Positions 36,650 through 46,710 of a stretch of DNA of 64,000 bases are shown here, in pieces (position 1 is the stretch's first letter; each line of letters opens with the position of its first letter). The stretch lies in contig NZ_JAGPYN010000011.1 of NCBI RefSeq assembly GCF_018069805.1, positions 62,001 to 126,000 of the forward strand. The letters run 5' to 3'. The position numbers and the translations under genes were made by a program. Source of the stretch: Pseudoalteromonas ostreae. Lineage in GTDB: Bacteria > Pseudomonadota > Gammaproteobacteria > Enterobacterales > Alteromonadaceae. The notes under the pieces were generated by a model, which saw only the letters and a program-made list of their open reading frames with translations, was not told the origin of the DNA and searched no databases.

Positions 36650-36982
36650 CTACATGGTATAAGTTGGATTACCAGAGTTTAACATAGTCCCTAGTAGTTT
36701 TTCGATCTTCAAATTGAGGTTAGTTTTATCATCGATAAAACTAATGCCAATCCCAGGTGGGTTAGAGCTTTGTGCACCTTGTGGTGTGATCCAAGTGACT
36801 TTCCCGGTTATTACATCATCTTCAAGGGCATCTGGTAACGTCACTTTTAGTGCCAATGAATGACCTAGTTCATAACGCATATTAGTGCGCACAAATAGTC
36901 CACCATTTTTTAGATACGGCATATAGCAGCGGTATAATTCATCTAGATCATCTAAATCGACTAATAATTCTTGCACAATCAA
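36650..36982 (-). CDS. pilZ: PilZ-domain protein, type IV pilus biogenesis
   Basis: A 110-residue single PilZ domain (VRTNMRYELGHSLALKVTLP, GKVTWITPQGAQ, PGIGISFID). The c-di-GMP-binding RxxxR motif is not evident at the N-terminus, as in the canonical PilZ of Pseudomonas, which acts in pilus assembly and does not bind the nucleotide. Its place between holB and tatD is the classical one. Two bases separate it from holB. Confidence 0.88.
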   Translation of the reverse strand: MIVQELLVDLDDLDELYRCYMPYLKNGGLFVRTNMRYELGHSLALKVTLPDALEDDVITGKVTWITPQGAQSSNPPGIGISFIDDKTNLNLKIEKLLGTMLNSGNPTYTM

Positions 36983-36984
36983 TC

Positions 36985-37881
36985 CTACTTATAGCTTTTA
37001 CGTAAACGATACGCTAAACAAGACACTGCCAACGGCAAGTTCAACCCTAATATTTGTGTACTGTTTTGCACAAATTCGGCTAATGCATTTTGTGCACTCT
37101 GGTATGAATCAAAATCCATTCCAGCAATGAGTTGTTGTTTTAATTGCTCGCTTAAAAATAAACAAAAGACGCGAACACGCTCTGTATCTTTACTGATAAT
37201 ATCAACTAACGCACTGAAATTATGGCCTTGTTTTAGCTCAGTTGCAAACTTATACAATTGATCGATTACCTGCAGTTGCTCATCTTGTTGCCAACGGGCA
37301 ATCAATAATGGCTGCTGAGTAAACATCTTTAACCATGGATATGCAGGAACATGCAGTTGGGCAATCCAGTCCATAGCAACATTGGCATCATTCACTTTTA
37401 CTTGTGTAAGCGCGCAACGACTTAAAATAGTGGCCGGTAATTGCGTTGTAGCACTCGTTGTTAGTAACAAAAATCGCTGCGGGCTGGGCTCTTCTAACGT
37501 TTTAAGTAAGGCATTGGCCGCCGCTATGGTCATTTTATGGCAATCATTGATCACCACCACTTTATTGGCATTTTGCGCCGCTGATTGATGCATAAAATCG
37601 CTGACACTGCGAATATCATCCACACCAATGCTTTGTCCATCTGCTTGCACAGTATATTTATCAGGGTGAGTAACGGCTTGATTTAAATGGCAGCTTTTGC
37701 AATGTCCACACGCAACTAAATTTTGCGGTGCGCTACACAGTAATGCATTGGCAAGTTGTTCAACTAGGGCGCGTTTACCGACACCTTGTTGACCATTAAA
37801 TAATAGCCCATGGTGAAAGCGCCCAGCATTAAAACTAGCGCTTAGTTGCTGCTGCACATCATTAAGCCAAGGATAAATCAT
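36985..37881 (-). CDS. holB: DNA polymerase III delta' subunit
   Basis: A 298-residue clamp-loader subunit. AAA+ Walker A-like GQQGVGKRALVEQLA, a four-Cys zinc module around residues 49-65 (C-x8-C-x2-C-x2-C), and the sensor-type TTSATTQLPATILSRCAL. It works with delta, gamma/tau to load the beta sliding clamp. One base separates it from tmk. Confidence 0.93.
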   Translation of the reverse strand: MIYPWLNDVQQQLSASFNAGRFHHGLLFNGQQGVGKRALVEQLANALLCSAPQNLVACGHCKSCHLNQAVTHPDKYTVQADGQSIGVDDIRSVSDFMHQSAAQNANKVVVINDCHKMTIAAANALLKTLEEPSPQRFLLLTTSATTQLPATILSRCALTQVKVNDANVAMDWIAQLHVPAYPWLKMFTQQPLLIARWQQDEQLQVIDQLYKFATELKQGHNFSALVDIISKDTERVRVFCLFLSEQLKQQLIAGMDFDSYQSAQNALAEFVQNSTQILGLNLPLAVSCLAYRLRKSYK

Positions 37882-37882
37882 G

Positions 37883-38512
37883 TTAAGGATTACTTTTTAC
37901 AAATTGCTCAAGCACCGCGATGATGTCATGATGGACTAACTCCATACTCTGTCCAGCATTGACTGTTTTAATGCGCTCATCGTTATTGGCAAGTTCTAAA
38001 TAGCGCGCTCTGGTGCGTTCAAAAAAACTCAATGCTTGTTGCTCTATACGATCCAGCTCACCGCGTCCTTTCGCACGAGCAAGGCCCACCGCAGGTTCAA
38101 TGTCCAAATAAATGGTGAGATCTGGTTTTAAACCTTTTAATACAATATTGGCGAGAGAATCTAACGTAGTAGCGGCAATTTCACGTCCACCGCCTTGGTA
38201 AGCCTGCGATGATAGATCGTGTCGATCGCCTAATACCCATTGTCCTTTAGCAAGAGCTGGACGAATAACATTATGCAGCAGTTGCGAACGGGCTGCATAC
38301 ATCAGCAGTAATTCTGTTTCGCTGGCAATCTGTTCGACATGGTTATCTTTTACAATAGTGCGCAGTGCTTCAGCGATGGGTGTGCCGCCGGGCTCGCGTA
38401 CATTAATAAAATCAACTTTGTGCTGCTCTAAAAATTGTTGGCAAATTGCTATAGCTGTCGATTTACCGGCCCCTTCTAAGCCTTCAATCACAATAAATTT
38501 TGCTGCTGTCAT
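37883..38512 (-). CDS. tmk: Thymidylate kinase
   Basis: A 209-residue P-loop kinase phosphorylating dTMP. Motifs: P-loop IEGLEGAGKSTAI, the DR motif VLGDRHDLSSQAYQGGG, and the lid region RAKGRGELDRIE. The Arg/Gly-rich lid matches the E. coli type. Part of the conserved mltG-tmk-holB string. Confidence 0.95.
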   Translation of the reverse strand: MTAAKFIVIEGLEGAGKSTAIAICQQFLEQHKVDFINVREPGGTPIAEALRTIVKDNHVEQIASETELLLMYAARSQLLHNVIRPALAKGQWVLGDRHDLSSQAYQGGGREIAATTLDSLANIVLKGLKPDLTIYLDIEPAVGLARAKGRGELDRIEQQALSFFERTRARYLELANNDERIKTVNAGQSMELVHHDIIAVLEQFVKSNP

Positions 38513-38566
38513 GATCTCTCTTTTTAGTTTGAAAAAGCATTGATCTGCTTTCTCGTTTTATATTTT

Positions 38567-39568
38567 TTACTCTGATTTGCTTAACTGTTTTTGATAACGT
38601 AAGTAATCTTGTACTGCTTTGTTATGTTCTTTTAAGGTTTTAGAAAATTGATGGCTACCATCGCCTTTGGCAACAAAATAAAGGTACTCAGACTCAGGTG
38701 GATTGACTGCTGCAAGTATTGCCGCTTTTGACGGCATAGCAATCGGTGTAGGCGGTAAGCCATTAATTTTATATGTATTATACGGAGTATGATTAGTTAA
38801 ATCTTTACGTTTTATATCACCATCAAAGTCAGCGCCAATGCCATAAATCACGGTTGGATCAGTTTGCAAGCGCATTTTTGTATTTAGTCGATTAGTAAAG
38901 ACAGAAGCTATTAATGGCCGTTCGCTGGCAAGGCCTGTTTCTTTTTCAATAATTGAGGCCATAATCAATGCTTCGTAGGCGGTTTTAAACGGTAAATCAG
39001 CAGCCCTGCTTTGCCAAGCCTCATCAAGTACATTTTGCATTATTTTATGCGCTCGTTTGAGCACTGAGCTTGTTGTATCATTCGCATGATAATAATAAGT
39101 ATCAGGAAACAGCCATCCTTCTAAATGCTGTTCAGAGCCAACGATTTGCTGAGATAGCTCACTAAGGTTTAAATCTTGACGAAGATACTGGGCTTTACTT
39201 ATTGCTGCTAACACGTCACGCAGTGACTGACCCTCAATAATTGTAAAACTAAAACTTACTTGCTTGCCTTGATTGATTTGCCGAATATTGTCAAGCACCG
39301 TGGTGTTCTTAAGTTGATATAATCCAGCTTTTAAATCCGTCAATGTCGGATCGAGCTTAGTGAGTATTTGATAACGGAAACAGCCTTCTAACCACTTTTT
39401 AGCCTGCCATTGTTGGCATAATTGATTAAACCCAGTGCCTTTTTTAACTTCAAATAGCGTACTCGCTGGAACAACTAATGTACTGTTGATAGTGCTTTGT
39501 AATTGTTGATAACCAATGCCTATGGCCAGCAATGCTAACAACACGATAGAGAAAATCACTCTTAACAC
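38567..39568 (-). CDS. mltG: Endolytic murein transglycosylase
   Basis: A 333-residue inner-membrane protein with one N-terminal membrane segment (about 3-22), a LysM-like region, and the YceG catalytic domain. The active-site Glu is in IMASIIEKETGLASERP, with SVFTNRLNTKMRLQTDPTVIYGIG after it. It cuts nascent glycan strands and sets their length. It overlaps pabC by 7 bases. Confidence 0.95.
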   Translation of the reverse strand: MLRVIFSIVLLALLAIGIGYQQLQSTINSTLVVPASTLFEVKKGTGFNQLCQQWQAKKWLEGCFRYQILTKLDPTLTDLKAGLYQLKNTTVLDNIRQINQGKQVSFSFTIIEGQSLRDVLAAISKAQYLRQDLNLSELSQQIVGSEQHLEGWLFPDTYYYHANDTTSSVLKRAHKIMQNVLDEAWQSRAADLPFKTAYEALIMASIIEKETGLASERPLIASVFTNRLNTKMRLQTDPTVIYGIGADFDGDIKRKDLTNHTPYNTYKINGLPPTPIAMPSKAAILAAVNPPESEYLYFVAKGDGSHQFSKTLKEHNKAVQDYLRYQKQLSKSE

Positions 39569-40365
39569 GCAGACTCCTTGGCTAAAAAACCATGTAATAG
39601 TCTTAAACTAGTTGTTAAATCAAACTCAGTATCAGCAATAGCTAAAACAGGAACAATGGCCATTAAACTGTTACACAGATACACTGCATCCATTTGCAAT
39701 AATTCAGACAATGTAATATCAATAAATTCAATTTCTAACTTATTACACAGTGATTGCAGATAAACCCCTTTGATACCGCAGTTTTGTAAATTTGGGCTGA
39801 CAATGCGACCATTGTGAATGGCAAAAATATTCGCAGCAGAGGCTTCAATCACATTATTGTGGTAATCACAAACCAAAACATCATCACATGTTTGTGCGTC
39901 CATCGCGCGTTTGATCATGACTTGCTCTAAACGGTTTAAGGTTTTTAAACCCGCAAGTAATGGCTGTGAAGCAAGCTTTATAGGACTTACCGCAAGTTTC
40001 ACCCCCTTCAGCGCTTGTTGATAATAATGCCCAGGAAACGCTAACTGCGATAACAAAATAGTGGTTTGCGGCAGCTCAGGCAATGCATAGCCTCGCCCGC
40101 CTTCACCCCGAGTGACAACGATTTTTAACACACCCAGAGACACGCTTTGAATATAACCGTTAACGGCTTGCGTTAGCGCGGCGATATCAAGCGCATCGAA
40201 ACCTAAACGTGAAGCGCACTCTTCCAAGCGCGCACAATGTAACGGCCAGTGTTCAACCTCGCCATTGTGCACTTTTGCGGTAGTAAAAAAACCATCACCA
40301 TAATTCAAGCCTCGGTCTTTAATACTCACTGTACTTGTAAGATCTGTAAAAATTATTGTTTGCAT
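39562..40365 (-). CDS. pabC: 4-amino-4-deoxychorismate lyase
   Basis: A 267-residue PLP-dependent fold-type IV enzyme. It releases pyruvate from aminodeoxychorismate to make p-aminobenzoate for folate. Visible: DRGLNYGDGFFTTAKVHNG, the PLP-lysine region GLKTLNRLEQVMIKR, and VIEASAANIFAIHNG. It follows fabF after a terminator, as in E. coli gene order. Confidence 0.92.
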   Translation of the reverse strand: MQTIIFTDLTSTVSIKDRGLNYGDGFFTTAKVHNGEVEHWPLHCARLEECASRLGFDALDIAALTQAVNGYIQSVSLGVLKIVVTRGEGGRGYALPELPQTTILLSQLAFPGHYYQQALKGVKLAVSPIKLASQPLLAGLKTLNRLEQVMIKRAMDAQTCDDVLVCDYHNNVIEASAANIFAIHNGRIVSPNLQNCGIKGVYLQSLCNKLEIEFIDITLSELLQMDAVYLCNSLMAIVPVLAIADTEFDLTTSLRLLHGFLAKESAC

Positions 40366-40392
40366 CGGTTTTTGTTTTTTTGCATATAAAAA

Positions 40393-40412
40393 AGCCCAGT
40401 AACAACTGGGCT
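40393..40412 (-). terminator. Rho-independent terminator after fabF
   Basis: AGCCCAGT (40393-40400) and ACTGGGCT (40405-40412) form a perfect 8-base stem with loop AACA. On the minus strand a T run follows. It lies between fabF and pabC. Confidence 0.8.
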
Positions 40413-40439
40413 CTTATTTTGTTTCGTTGTTAAAAAAGA

Positions 40440-41678
40440 TTATACCTTTTTAAATACCAACGAGCCATTAGTACCACCAAAACCAAATGAATTACATAAT
40501 GCGTAATCAAGTTTCGCATCACGAGCCGTGTGTGGAACGTAGTCCAGATCACAGCCTTCATCAGGGTTATCAAGGTTAATTGTCGGGGTTACTTTTTGAT
40601 CTTGTAACGACAAAATAGTGATAATTGATTCAACAGAGCCTGCTGCACCGAGTAAATGACCCATCATAGATTTAGACGAACTCACCATCACATCTTTTGC
40701 TGCATTACCAAAAACTGACTTAACTGCTGAGGTTTCTGCTTTATCTCCGGCGTTGGTTGAAGTACCGTGCGCATTGATATAACCCACTTGATCTGCATTG
40801 ATTTTTGCATCATTTAACGCATTTTCCATTGCCAAGGCTGCACCGGCACCATCTTCTGGTGGCGACGTCATGTGATAAGCGTCACCGCTCATACCAAAAC
40901 CAACTAACTCAGAGTAAATTTTAGCACCACGGGCTTTCGCATGTTCATACTCTTCAAGTACGATCACACCTGCGCCATCAGCTAATACAAAACCATCACG
41001 GTCTTTATCCCACGGACGAGACGCGGCTTGGGGATCATCGTTTCGGGTCGATAACGCACGTGCAGCATTAAACCCCCCCATACCTATCGGTGTAGACGCT
41101 TTTTCAGCACCACCTGCAACCATCGCATCAGCGTCACCGTACGCAATCATACGCGCCGCATGGCCGATATTATGCAAACCTGTGGTACATGCTGTAACAA
41201 TTGAAATATTTGGACCACGAAGACCGTGCATAATCGATAGATGACCTGAGATCATATTGATAATGGTCGACGGCACGTAAAAAGGAGAAAGCTTACGTGG
41301 GCCACTGTTTAATAGTTTGATGTGGTTCTCTTCTATCAGCGTTAAACCACCAATGCCTGAACCTACAGCAACACCAACGCGCGGTGCGTTTTGCTCTGTG
41401 ATCTCAAGGCCAGAATCTTGTAGTGCCTGCACACCCGCTGCTATGCCATACTGGATAAACAAATCCATTTTCTTAGCATCTTTAGGTGACATATAGTTAG
41501 ATGCATCAAAATCATTCAGCAAACCTGCGAATTTGGTGCCAAAACTTGAAGTATCGAAATGCGTGATAGTTTGAATACCACTTTTGCCATTTAACAAGCC
41601 TTGCCAGGTTGATTCAACATCGTTACCTAGCGGTGTCAACATTCCTAAGCCAGTTACGACTACTCGACGTTTAGCCAC
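40440..41678 (-). CDS. fabF: Beta-ketoacyl-ACP synthase II
   Basis: A 412-residue thiolase-fold condensing enzyme for fatty-acid elongation. The catalytic Cys lies in [13 protein letters not shown] (near residue 164), and the two His in [12 protein letters not shown] and [15 protein letters not shown]. The C-terminal [14 protein letters not shown] is also present. It follows acpP with a strong hairpin in the 112-base gap. Confidence 0.96.
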   Translation of the reverse strand: MAKRRVVVTGLGMLTPLGNDVESTWQGLLNGKSGIQTITHFDTSSFGTKFAGLLNDFDASNYMSPKDAKKMDLFIQYGIAAGVQALQDSGLEITEQNAPRVGVAVGSGIGGLTLIEENHIKLLNSGPRKLSPFYVPSTIINMISGHLSIMHGLRGPNISIVTACTTGLHNIGHAARMIAYGDADAMVAGGAEKASTPIGMGGFNAARALSTRNDDPQAASRPWDKDRDGFVLADGAGVIVLEEYEHAKARGAKIYSELVGFGMSGDAYHMTSPPEDGAGAALAMENALNDAKINADQVGYINAHGTSTNAGDKAETSAVKSVFGNAAKDVMVSSSKSMMGHLLGAAGSVESIITILSLQDQKVTPTINLDNPDEGCDLDYVPHTARDAKLDYALCNSFGFGGTNGSLVFKKV

Positions 41679-41751
41679 GGGTTGCCTCCAATAAGGGAAT
41701 TATTATTTTAGGTGGGTGTGTACTAAATTAATTAGTATCATATTATGGATA

Positions 41752-41780
41752 GATTAAGGGCAGCGAATGCTGCCCTTAAT
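41752..41780 (-). terminator. Hairpin between acpP and fabF
   Basis: ATTAAGGGCAGC and GCTGCCCTTAAT form a near-perfect 12-base stem around GAAT, immediately after acpP. The minus strand lacks a long T run after it, so it may attenuate or stabilise the abundant acpP mRNA, not fully terminate it. Confidence 0.55.
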
Positions 41781-41790
41781 GTGCGATCGA

Positions 41791-42027
41791 TTACTCAGCG
41801 TGAGCTGTTACGTAATCGATTGCAGCTTGTACTGTAGTGATCTTTTCAGCTTCTTCGTCTGGGATCTCAGTGTCAAACTCTTCTTCAAGAGCCATTACTA
41901 ATTCAACAGTATCAAGTGAATCGGCGCCTAAGTCATCAACGAAAGAAGCTTCGTGCTTTACTTCTTCTTCTTTAACACCTAGTTGCTCAATGATGATTTT
42001 CTTTACGCGTTCTTGGATGTCGCTCAT
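41791..42027 (-). CDS. acpP: Acyl carrier protein
   Basis: A 78-residue acidic protein. The phosphopantetheine attachment Ser37 is in [21 protein letters not shown]. The start at 42027 ([17 protein letters not shown]) is the family start, with an AGGAAAG ribosome-binding site; an in-frame codon at 42054 would add nine atypical residues. Flanked by fabG and fabF, as expected. Confidence 0.97.
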   Translation of the reverse strand: MSDIQERVKKIIIEQLGVKEEEVKHEASFVDDLGADSLDTVELVMALEEEFDTEIPDEEAEKITTVQAAIDYVTAHAE

Positions 42028-42267
42028 TCTTCTTTCCTTTATTAAAAACGCCAATGCGTTATTTTCAGATTGCGGCGTAGTTTACGGCGCATAATTCTGT
42101 GATTCAAGGATTTGCTGATAATTTTTTATCTGGTCAAACCTCTTGACGGTTATTTGTGTCTTTTATCGCTTATTTTCAGTACGAATTCAAGTATGTTTAA
42201 AGCAAGTTAACAAAAAATTCAATATTTTTCGACAAACCGACTCAAAACAAAATAGGAACAAAGTCCC

Positions 42268-43014
42268 TTACACCATGTACATCGCACCATTTACATGCAG
42301 GGTTTCACCCGACACATACGCTGCCGCATCAGATGCTAAATAGCATACTGCGGCTGCAATCTCGTCAGGTTGACCTAAACGTCCAGCAGGAACATTAGCA
42401 AGCGTAGCTGCTTTTTGCTCATCTGTAAGCTCATCGGTCATATCTGTTTGGATAAAACCTGGTGCTACCACGTTCACAGTAATGCCACGAGATGCAACTT
42501 CACGCGCAAGTGACTTAGAAAAACCAATGACGCCTGCTTTAGCTGCTGCATAGTTAGCTTGGCCTGCGTTCCCCATTGTACCAACAACTGAACCAATATT
42601 GATAATACGGCCATTTTTCTTTTTCATCATCGGGCGTAAAACAGCCTTAGATAAACGGAAAATAGAGCTTAGGTTAGTGTTAATTATATCGTCCCATTCT
42701 GCGTCTTTCATACGCATAAGTAAATTATCACGGGTAATACCAGCATTATTTACTAATATATCAATATCGCCTAAATCTGCCTTTATCGCAGCAAGTGTTG
42801 CCTCAATCGATGCAGGATCTGTTACGTTAAGTGCATAACCTTTACCGTTATCACCTAAATATTCGCTGATATTTGTAGCACCTGACTCGCTGGTTGCAGT
42901 ACCAGCTACTTTAGCACCTTGCGCCACAAGCGTGGTTGCAATTGCTTTACCAATACCACGACTTGCACCAGTAATAAGGACAATTTTGCCCTCTAAAGAA
43001 AATAAATTTGCCAT
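42268..43014 (-). CDS. fabG: 3-oxoacyl-ACP reductase
   Basis: A 248-residue short-chain dehydrogenase reducing beta-ketoacyl-ACP with NADPH. Motifs: ITGASRGIGKAIA, NNAGITRDNLLMRM, catalytic Ser in IGSVVGTMGNAGQANY and the YAAAKAG Tyr/Lys pair. It lies 12 bases downstream of fabD; the 240-base gap to acpP probably holds a separate acpP promoter. Confidence 0.96.
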   Translation of the reverse strand: MANLFSLEGKIVLITGASRGIGKAIATTLVAQGAKVAGTATSESGATNISEYLGDNGKGYALNVTDPASIEATLAAIKADLGDIDILVNNAGITRDNLLMRMKDAEWDDIINTNLSSIFRLSKAVLRPMMKKKNGRIINIGSVVGTMGNAGQANYAAAKAGVIGFSKSLAREVASRGITVNVVAPGFIQTDMTDELTDEQKAATLANVPAGRLGQPDEIAAAVCYLASDAAAYVSGETLHVNGAMYMV

Positions 43015-43026
43015 TGTTTCCTACTC

Positions 43027-43953
43027 TTATTTTGCTGCATCGATGTTAGCTTGGTCATTTACCGAGCCACACACCATTGCTTTATCAATTCGTTTTGCAA
43101 GGCCCGTCAGCACTTTACCTGGGCCAAACTCATAGCTTTGTGTAATACCTTGTGCCACTAGCGCTTGTACCGTCTCAGTCCAACGTACTGGGCTATATAA
43201 TTGACGAACCAAAGCATCTTTAATTGCATCTGCTGAATTTGCAGCAGTTACATCGACATTATTAATTACATCACACTTAGGTGTATTAAATGTTAAAGCG
43301 GCTAAATCAGCTGCTAACTTTTCTGCGGCTGGTTTCATTAACTCACAATGTGAAGGCACGCTTACTGATAATGGCAACGCACGCTTTGCACCCGCTTCTT
43401 TACATGCCTCTGAGGCTCTGTCTACGGCAGCTTTATGTCCTGCAATAACAACTTGACCCGGAGAATTATAGTTTACCGGTGCAACTACTTCGCCTTGAGC
43501 TGACGCTGCGCATGCAGCTTTAATTTCGTCATCGCCTAAACCAATGATTGCTGCCATAGAGCCAACACCTGCAGGCACGGCTTCTTGCATATATAAACCA
43601 CGGTTTTCTACCAGTTTTACTGCTTGCGCTAAGCTTAGTACATCGGCACAAACCAGCGCTGAATACTCGCCTAAACTGTGACCTGCCATTGTGACATCTG
43701 TATCTGGATTTGCAGTAAGCCATTGGCGGTAAATAGCCACTGATGCTGTTAATAATGCAGGTTGCGTACGATGGGTTTGATTGAGTTCTTGTTCTGGACC
43801 ATTAAGTACTAACGCTGCCAAATCATAACCAAGTGCTTCTGATGCTTCTGCAAACGTTGCTTTAACAACGTCAGATTGATCTAAAAGCTCATTTAACATA
43901 CCCACGGTTTGTGAGCCTTGACCTGGAAAAACAAGTGCAATTTTTTGTGCCAT
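43027..43953 (-). CDS. fabD: Malonyl-CoA:ACP transacylase
   Basis: A 308-residue acyltransferase loading malonyl groups on ACP. Motifs: FPGQGSQTVGM at the N-terminus, nucleophile Ser in AGHSLGEYSALV (near residue 92), and the catalytic His in SVPSHCELMKPA. Gene order plsX-fabD-fabG is conserved. Confidence 0.96.
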   Translation of the reverse strand: MAQKIALVFPGQGSQTVGMLNELLDQSDVVKATFAEASEALGYDLAALVLNGPEQELNQTHRTQPALLTASVAIYRQWLTANPDTDVTMAGHSLGEYSALVCADVLSLAQAVKLVENRGLYMQEAVPAGVGSMAAIIGLGDDEIKAACAASAQGEVVAPVNYNSPGQVVIAGHKAAVDRASEACKEAGAKRALPLSVSVPSHCELMKPAAEKLAADLAALTFNTPKCDVINNVDVTAANSADAIKDALVRQLYSPVRWTETVQALVAQGITQSYEFGPGKVLTGLAKRIDKAMVCGSVNDQANIDAAK

Positions 43954-44012
43954 ATTTTGCTCTTTTAATTAAACAAATAAATAAATGTTTAAGTACACAC
44001 CTGACAAAATAA

Positions 44013-45056
44013 TTAATCGTCGGTTGCGACTTTTTTAGTTGAATGTGTTTGATCGAAGATAGCGGCTATTTTTTCTGGAAGTTGGCGTTCGACTTCTCTA
44101 ACTGCTTCATCGATTGCAGCATGAAATGCTTTAGCTGAGGCATTTCCATGGCTTTTTACGACAATACCGCGTAATCCTACCAGAGAAGCGCCGTTATACT
44201 GGTCGGGGTTCACCCGTTTATAGAGTTTTTTTATCACTGGCTGTAACATAAACGCCAAACATTTATAGAAAAAATGCTTCTGCAAAGCTTTGGTAAGCTT
44301 AAACATGATAAGTTTAGCAATGCCTTCGCAGGTCTTTAACGCCACATTCCCGACAAACCCTTCGCAGACGATCACATCAGACTTACCAGTAAAAATATCG
44401 CTGCCTTCACTGTAACCAATATAATTGAGATGATCACATTGCTGCATCAGTTGCGCAGCTTGTTTGATATCTTCATGGCCCTTAATGTCTTCTGAGCCAA
44501 TATTTAATAAACTGACTTTCGGATTATCACAGCCTAACGCTTGTCCGGCCACCACCGAGCCCATAATACCAAACTGATATAAAGTTTGCGCATCACAATG
44601 CACGTTCGCACCTAAATCAAGTAAGTAAACCGGATTTTTTCGCTCAGTTGGCACAGCCGAGATCAATGCAGGACGTTTTACGCCTGGCAACATTTTCAGC
44701 ACATAGTGAGCCATAAATAATAATGCACCGGTATTTCCGGCACTCACGCACGCTTGTGCCTCACCTGATTTAACTAAATCAAGGGCAACGCGCATCGAGG
44801 AATCTTTTTTAGATCGCACAGCAGAAGACGGTTCACAGCTATTGGTGACTACTTGACTACAATGACGAATTATTAAGCGAGAATGAGATAGAGAATCGAG
44901 AGACTCGAGTTCTTTAGATATTACTTGTTCGTTGCCACATAAGATCAATCTTAGGTCGGCATTGGCATTTACCGCGTTAACGGCTGCGGGGATAGATGAA
45001 CGGGGGCCATAATCGCCCCCCATCATATCTAACGCAATGGTTAGATTGGTCAGCAT
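44013..45056 (-). CDS. plsX: Phosphate acyltransferase PlsX
   Basis: A 347-residue enzyme making acyl-phosphate from acyl-ACP for phospholipid synthesis. Family motifs: [54 protein letters not shown] and [16 protein letters not shown]. It lies 12 bases after rpmF, the usual arrangement. Confidence 0.95.
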   Translation of the reverse strand: MLTNLTIALDMMGGDYGPRSSIPAAVNAVNANADLRLILCGNEQVISKELESLDSLSHSRLIIRHCSQVVTNSCEPSSAVRSKKDSSMRVALDLVKSGEAQACVSAGNTGALLFMAHYVLKMLPGVKRPALISAVPTERKNPVYLLDLGANVHCDAQTLYQFGIMGSVVAGQALGCDNPKVSLLNIGSEDIKGHEDIKQAAQLMQQCDHLNYIGYSEGSDIFTGKSDVIVCEGFVGNVALKTCEGIAKLIMFKLTKALQKHFFYKCLAFMLQPVIKKLYKRVNPDQYNGASLVGLRGIVVKSHGNASAKAFHAAIDEAVREVERQLPEKIAAIFDQTHSTKKVATDD

Positions 45057-45068
45057 AAAAGCAATCTC

Positions 45069-45239
45069 TTATTTAGAAATTACTTGAACGCCTTTGTAGT
45101 AACCATCTGCAGTCACATGGTGACGACGATGAGTCTCACCAGATGTTTGGTCTACAGTTAAAGTTGGACCACTGATCGCATCGTGTGAACGGCGCATGCC
45201 GCGTCTTGCACGAGACTTTTTGCTCTTTTGTACAGCCAT
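45069..45239 (-). CDS. rpmF: 50S ribosomal protein L32
   Basis: A 56-residue basic protein beginning [20 protein letters not shown] and ending [15 protein letters not shown], the L32 pattern. An AGGAGA ribosome-binding site precedes the ATG at 45239, and yceD ends 9 bases upstream. No zinc-ribbon Cys are present, as in the usual gammaproteobacterial L32. Confidence 0.96.
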   Translation of the reverse strand: MAVQKSKKSRARRGMRRSHDAISGPTLTVDQTSGETHRRHHVTADGYYKGVQVISK

Positions 45240-45248
45240 AGTCTTCTC

Positions 45249-45773
45249 CTAAGAATCTTTCTTAAGTTGTTTCAAAATATCAAATGGATTTGGTTTATCA
45301 TCTTCCGCTTTTAATACACCAAAGCTGGCAGGCTTTGCTGAATAACTGCATGAAGCTTCGTTGTGGGTAGCAACTAATGGCACTGCTAAAATTAGTTCGT
45401 CTTCGATTAAATCAAACACGTTAATTTCACCATTTTCATCAAGTGCTACTTCATCGTAGTCTTCTGGAAAATTATCTAACTCTGTATCCTCATCTACTGG
45501 AGAATAAACAAAGTCTTGAACCAAATCCAACCCTAAATCACCATTACAACGTTGACAAGTAACAGTTACGTGTGTGGACAGATTGCCTCTAATCACAGCG
45601 AAACCTTGCTCATCGTTTTTGCAATGAATTTTTACCGCTATTTCACCTACTTCTTCCTGCACAACTTCCCGTAAACGGACAAGTTTTTCAAGCGGGACAA
45701 TGCCGTCGTACTTTAAACGGTGTTGCGCTGCTTTGCCTGGATGAAGAGTGATGGGAATTTTCACCTTTTGCAT
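45249..45773 (-). CDS. yceD: YceD/DUF177 protein, 23S rRNA accumulation
   Basis: A 174-residue acidic protein with the conserved VTCQRCNGDLGLDL, the acidic stretch DENGEINVFDLIEDELILAVPL, and a late Cys in ASCSYSAKPASFGVL. It is coded with rpmF throughout bacteria and is needed for normal 23S rRNA levels in E. coli. First gene of the lipid-synthesis string here; its promoter should lie in 45774-45915, divergent from maf. Confidence 0.9.
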   Translation of the reverse strand: MQKVKIPITLHPGKAAQHRLKYDGIVPLEKLVRLREVVQEEVGEIAVKIHCKNDEQGFAVIRGNLSTHVTVTCQRCNGDLGLDLVQDFVYSPVDEDTELDNFPEDYDEVALDENGEINVFDLIEDELILAVPLVATHNEASCSYSAKPASFGVLKAEDDKPNPFDILKQLKKDS

Positions 45774-45915
45774 AGGGGCTGCATCATATAGATAGTTACT
45801 TGGTTAGTCAAAGTAAAAAACCTTTTTTAGGTGGTTTTTCGCGATTCATTTCTTTGTTTTGCCGACGGATCTGATTTATCCTAACTCAATCTGATTTTCA
45901 TTAGGAAAACAATCC

Positions 45916-46518
45916 ATGCAGCACTCGCTTATTTTAGCCTCAAGTTCACCCTTTCGTCAGTCTTTATTGAAAAAATTTAATTTACCTTTCAGTACTTTTT
46001 CACCGGACGTTGACGAAACGTCGCACCCTAAAGAAACACCACAAGCGCTTGTAGCGCGTCTCAGTGAGCTTAAAGCCCGTGCCGCTAACCAACATTTTAG
46101 CCAAGGTTTAGTTATCGGCTCTGATCAAGTCGCCGTGTTCGAGCAACAAATTTTGGGTAAACCGCATAATAAACAAAATGCCATCAAACAACTTAGTTTA
46201 TTTAGCGGTAATACAGTGACATTTTTAACTGGTTTATGTGTTTATGACATTCAAAATAATAAAACAAAAACCCTTGTCGAGCCCTTTAACGTCACTTTTA
46301 GAACACTCACACAGGCACAAATAAGTGCCTATTGCGACGCAGAGCAACCGTATAACTGCGCTGGCAGTTTTAAAAGTGAAGGCCTTGGTATTTGTTTATT
46401 TGAAAAACTCAGCGGCGATGACCCTAACAGCTTAATTGGCTTACCACTTATCAAACTCAACCAGTTATTGGCTGAGTTTGGTTTGGATGTACTTAATCAA
46501 CAAGCTCAACTGCGTTAA
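45916..46518 (+). CDS. Maf-family nucleotide pyrophosphatase (YceF type)
   Basis: A 200-residue Maf protein: ILASSSPFRQSLLKKFNL with the SSS-x-x-R phosphate-binding start, DVDETSHPKETP, VIGSDQVAVFEQQILGKP and GDDPNSLIGLPL. The YceF-type subgroup hydrolyses modified nucleotides such as m7GTP. The 3' end overlaps the tail of a decayed HAD gene on the other strand by 26 bases. Confidence 0.9.
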   Translation: MQHSLILASSSPFRQSLLKKFNLPFSTFSPDVDETSHPKETPQALVARLSELKARAANQHFSQGLVIGSDQVAVFEQQILGKPHNKQNAIKQLSLFSGNTVTFLTGLCVYDIQNNKTKTLVEPFNVTFRTLTQAQISAYCDAEQPYNCAGSFKSEGLGICLFEKLSGDDPNSLIGLPLIKLNQLLAEFGLDVLNQQAQLR

Positions 46519-46700
46519 TTAAAAGCTCATGTAACTGTTGATACGAGTCAACCGAGGCAATAGTGCAAATTCGCTAAGTTGCAGCGTGTTATGCACCCCA
46601 TCGTTACACCTAAACGGTCAATATTGGCCGCTTTGCCCATGCTGTTAACGATTTTAGGTACTGAATCCATTACAGTGCCATCTTAATCGAATATTACTAA
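46493..46700 (-). pseudogene. Decayed HAD-family phosphatase gene (internal deletion)
   Basis: Read on the minus strand, the first part gives LVIFD-stop-DGTVMDSVPKIVNSM. This is the N-terminus of the HAD phosphatase that commonly sits beside rluC, with the usual Trp of FDWDGT changed to a TAA stop (46683-46685). It then joins directly to C-terminal-type sequence (RLGVTMG, then after a frameshift VHNTLQLSEF, then after another shift VDSYQQLHELLINAVELVD and a stop at 46493-46495). Most of the middle (over 100 codons) is missing. Stop, frameshifts and deletion together make it non-functional. It lies 10 bases after rluC. Confidence 0.8.
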
Positions 46701-46710
46701 TTATACGATT

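Noticed and set aside
40440..45773. Unusual arrangement in the lipid-synthesis string
   Set aside because: Order and spacing are the standard gammaproteobacterial yceD-rpmF-plsX-fabD-fabG-acpP-fabF; nothing beyond the hairpins stands out.
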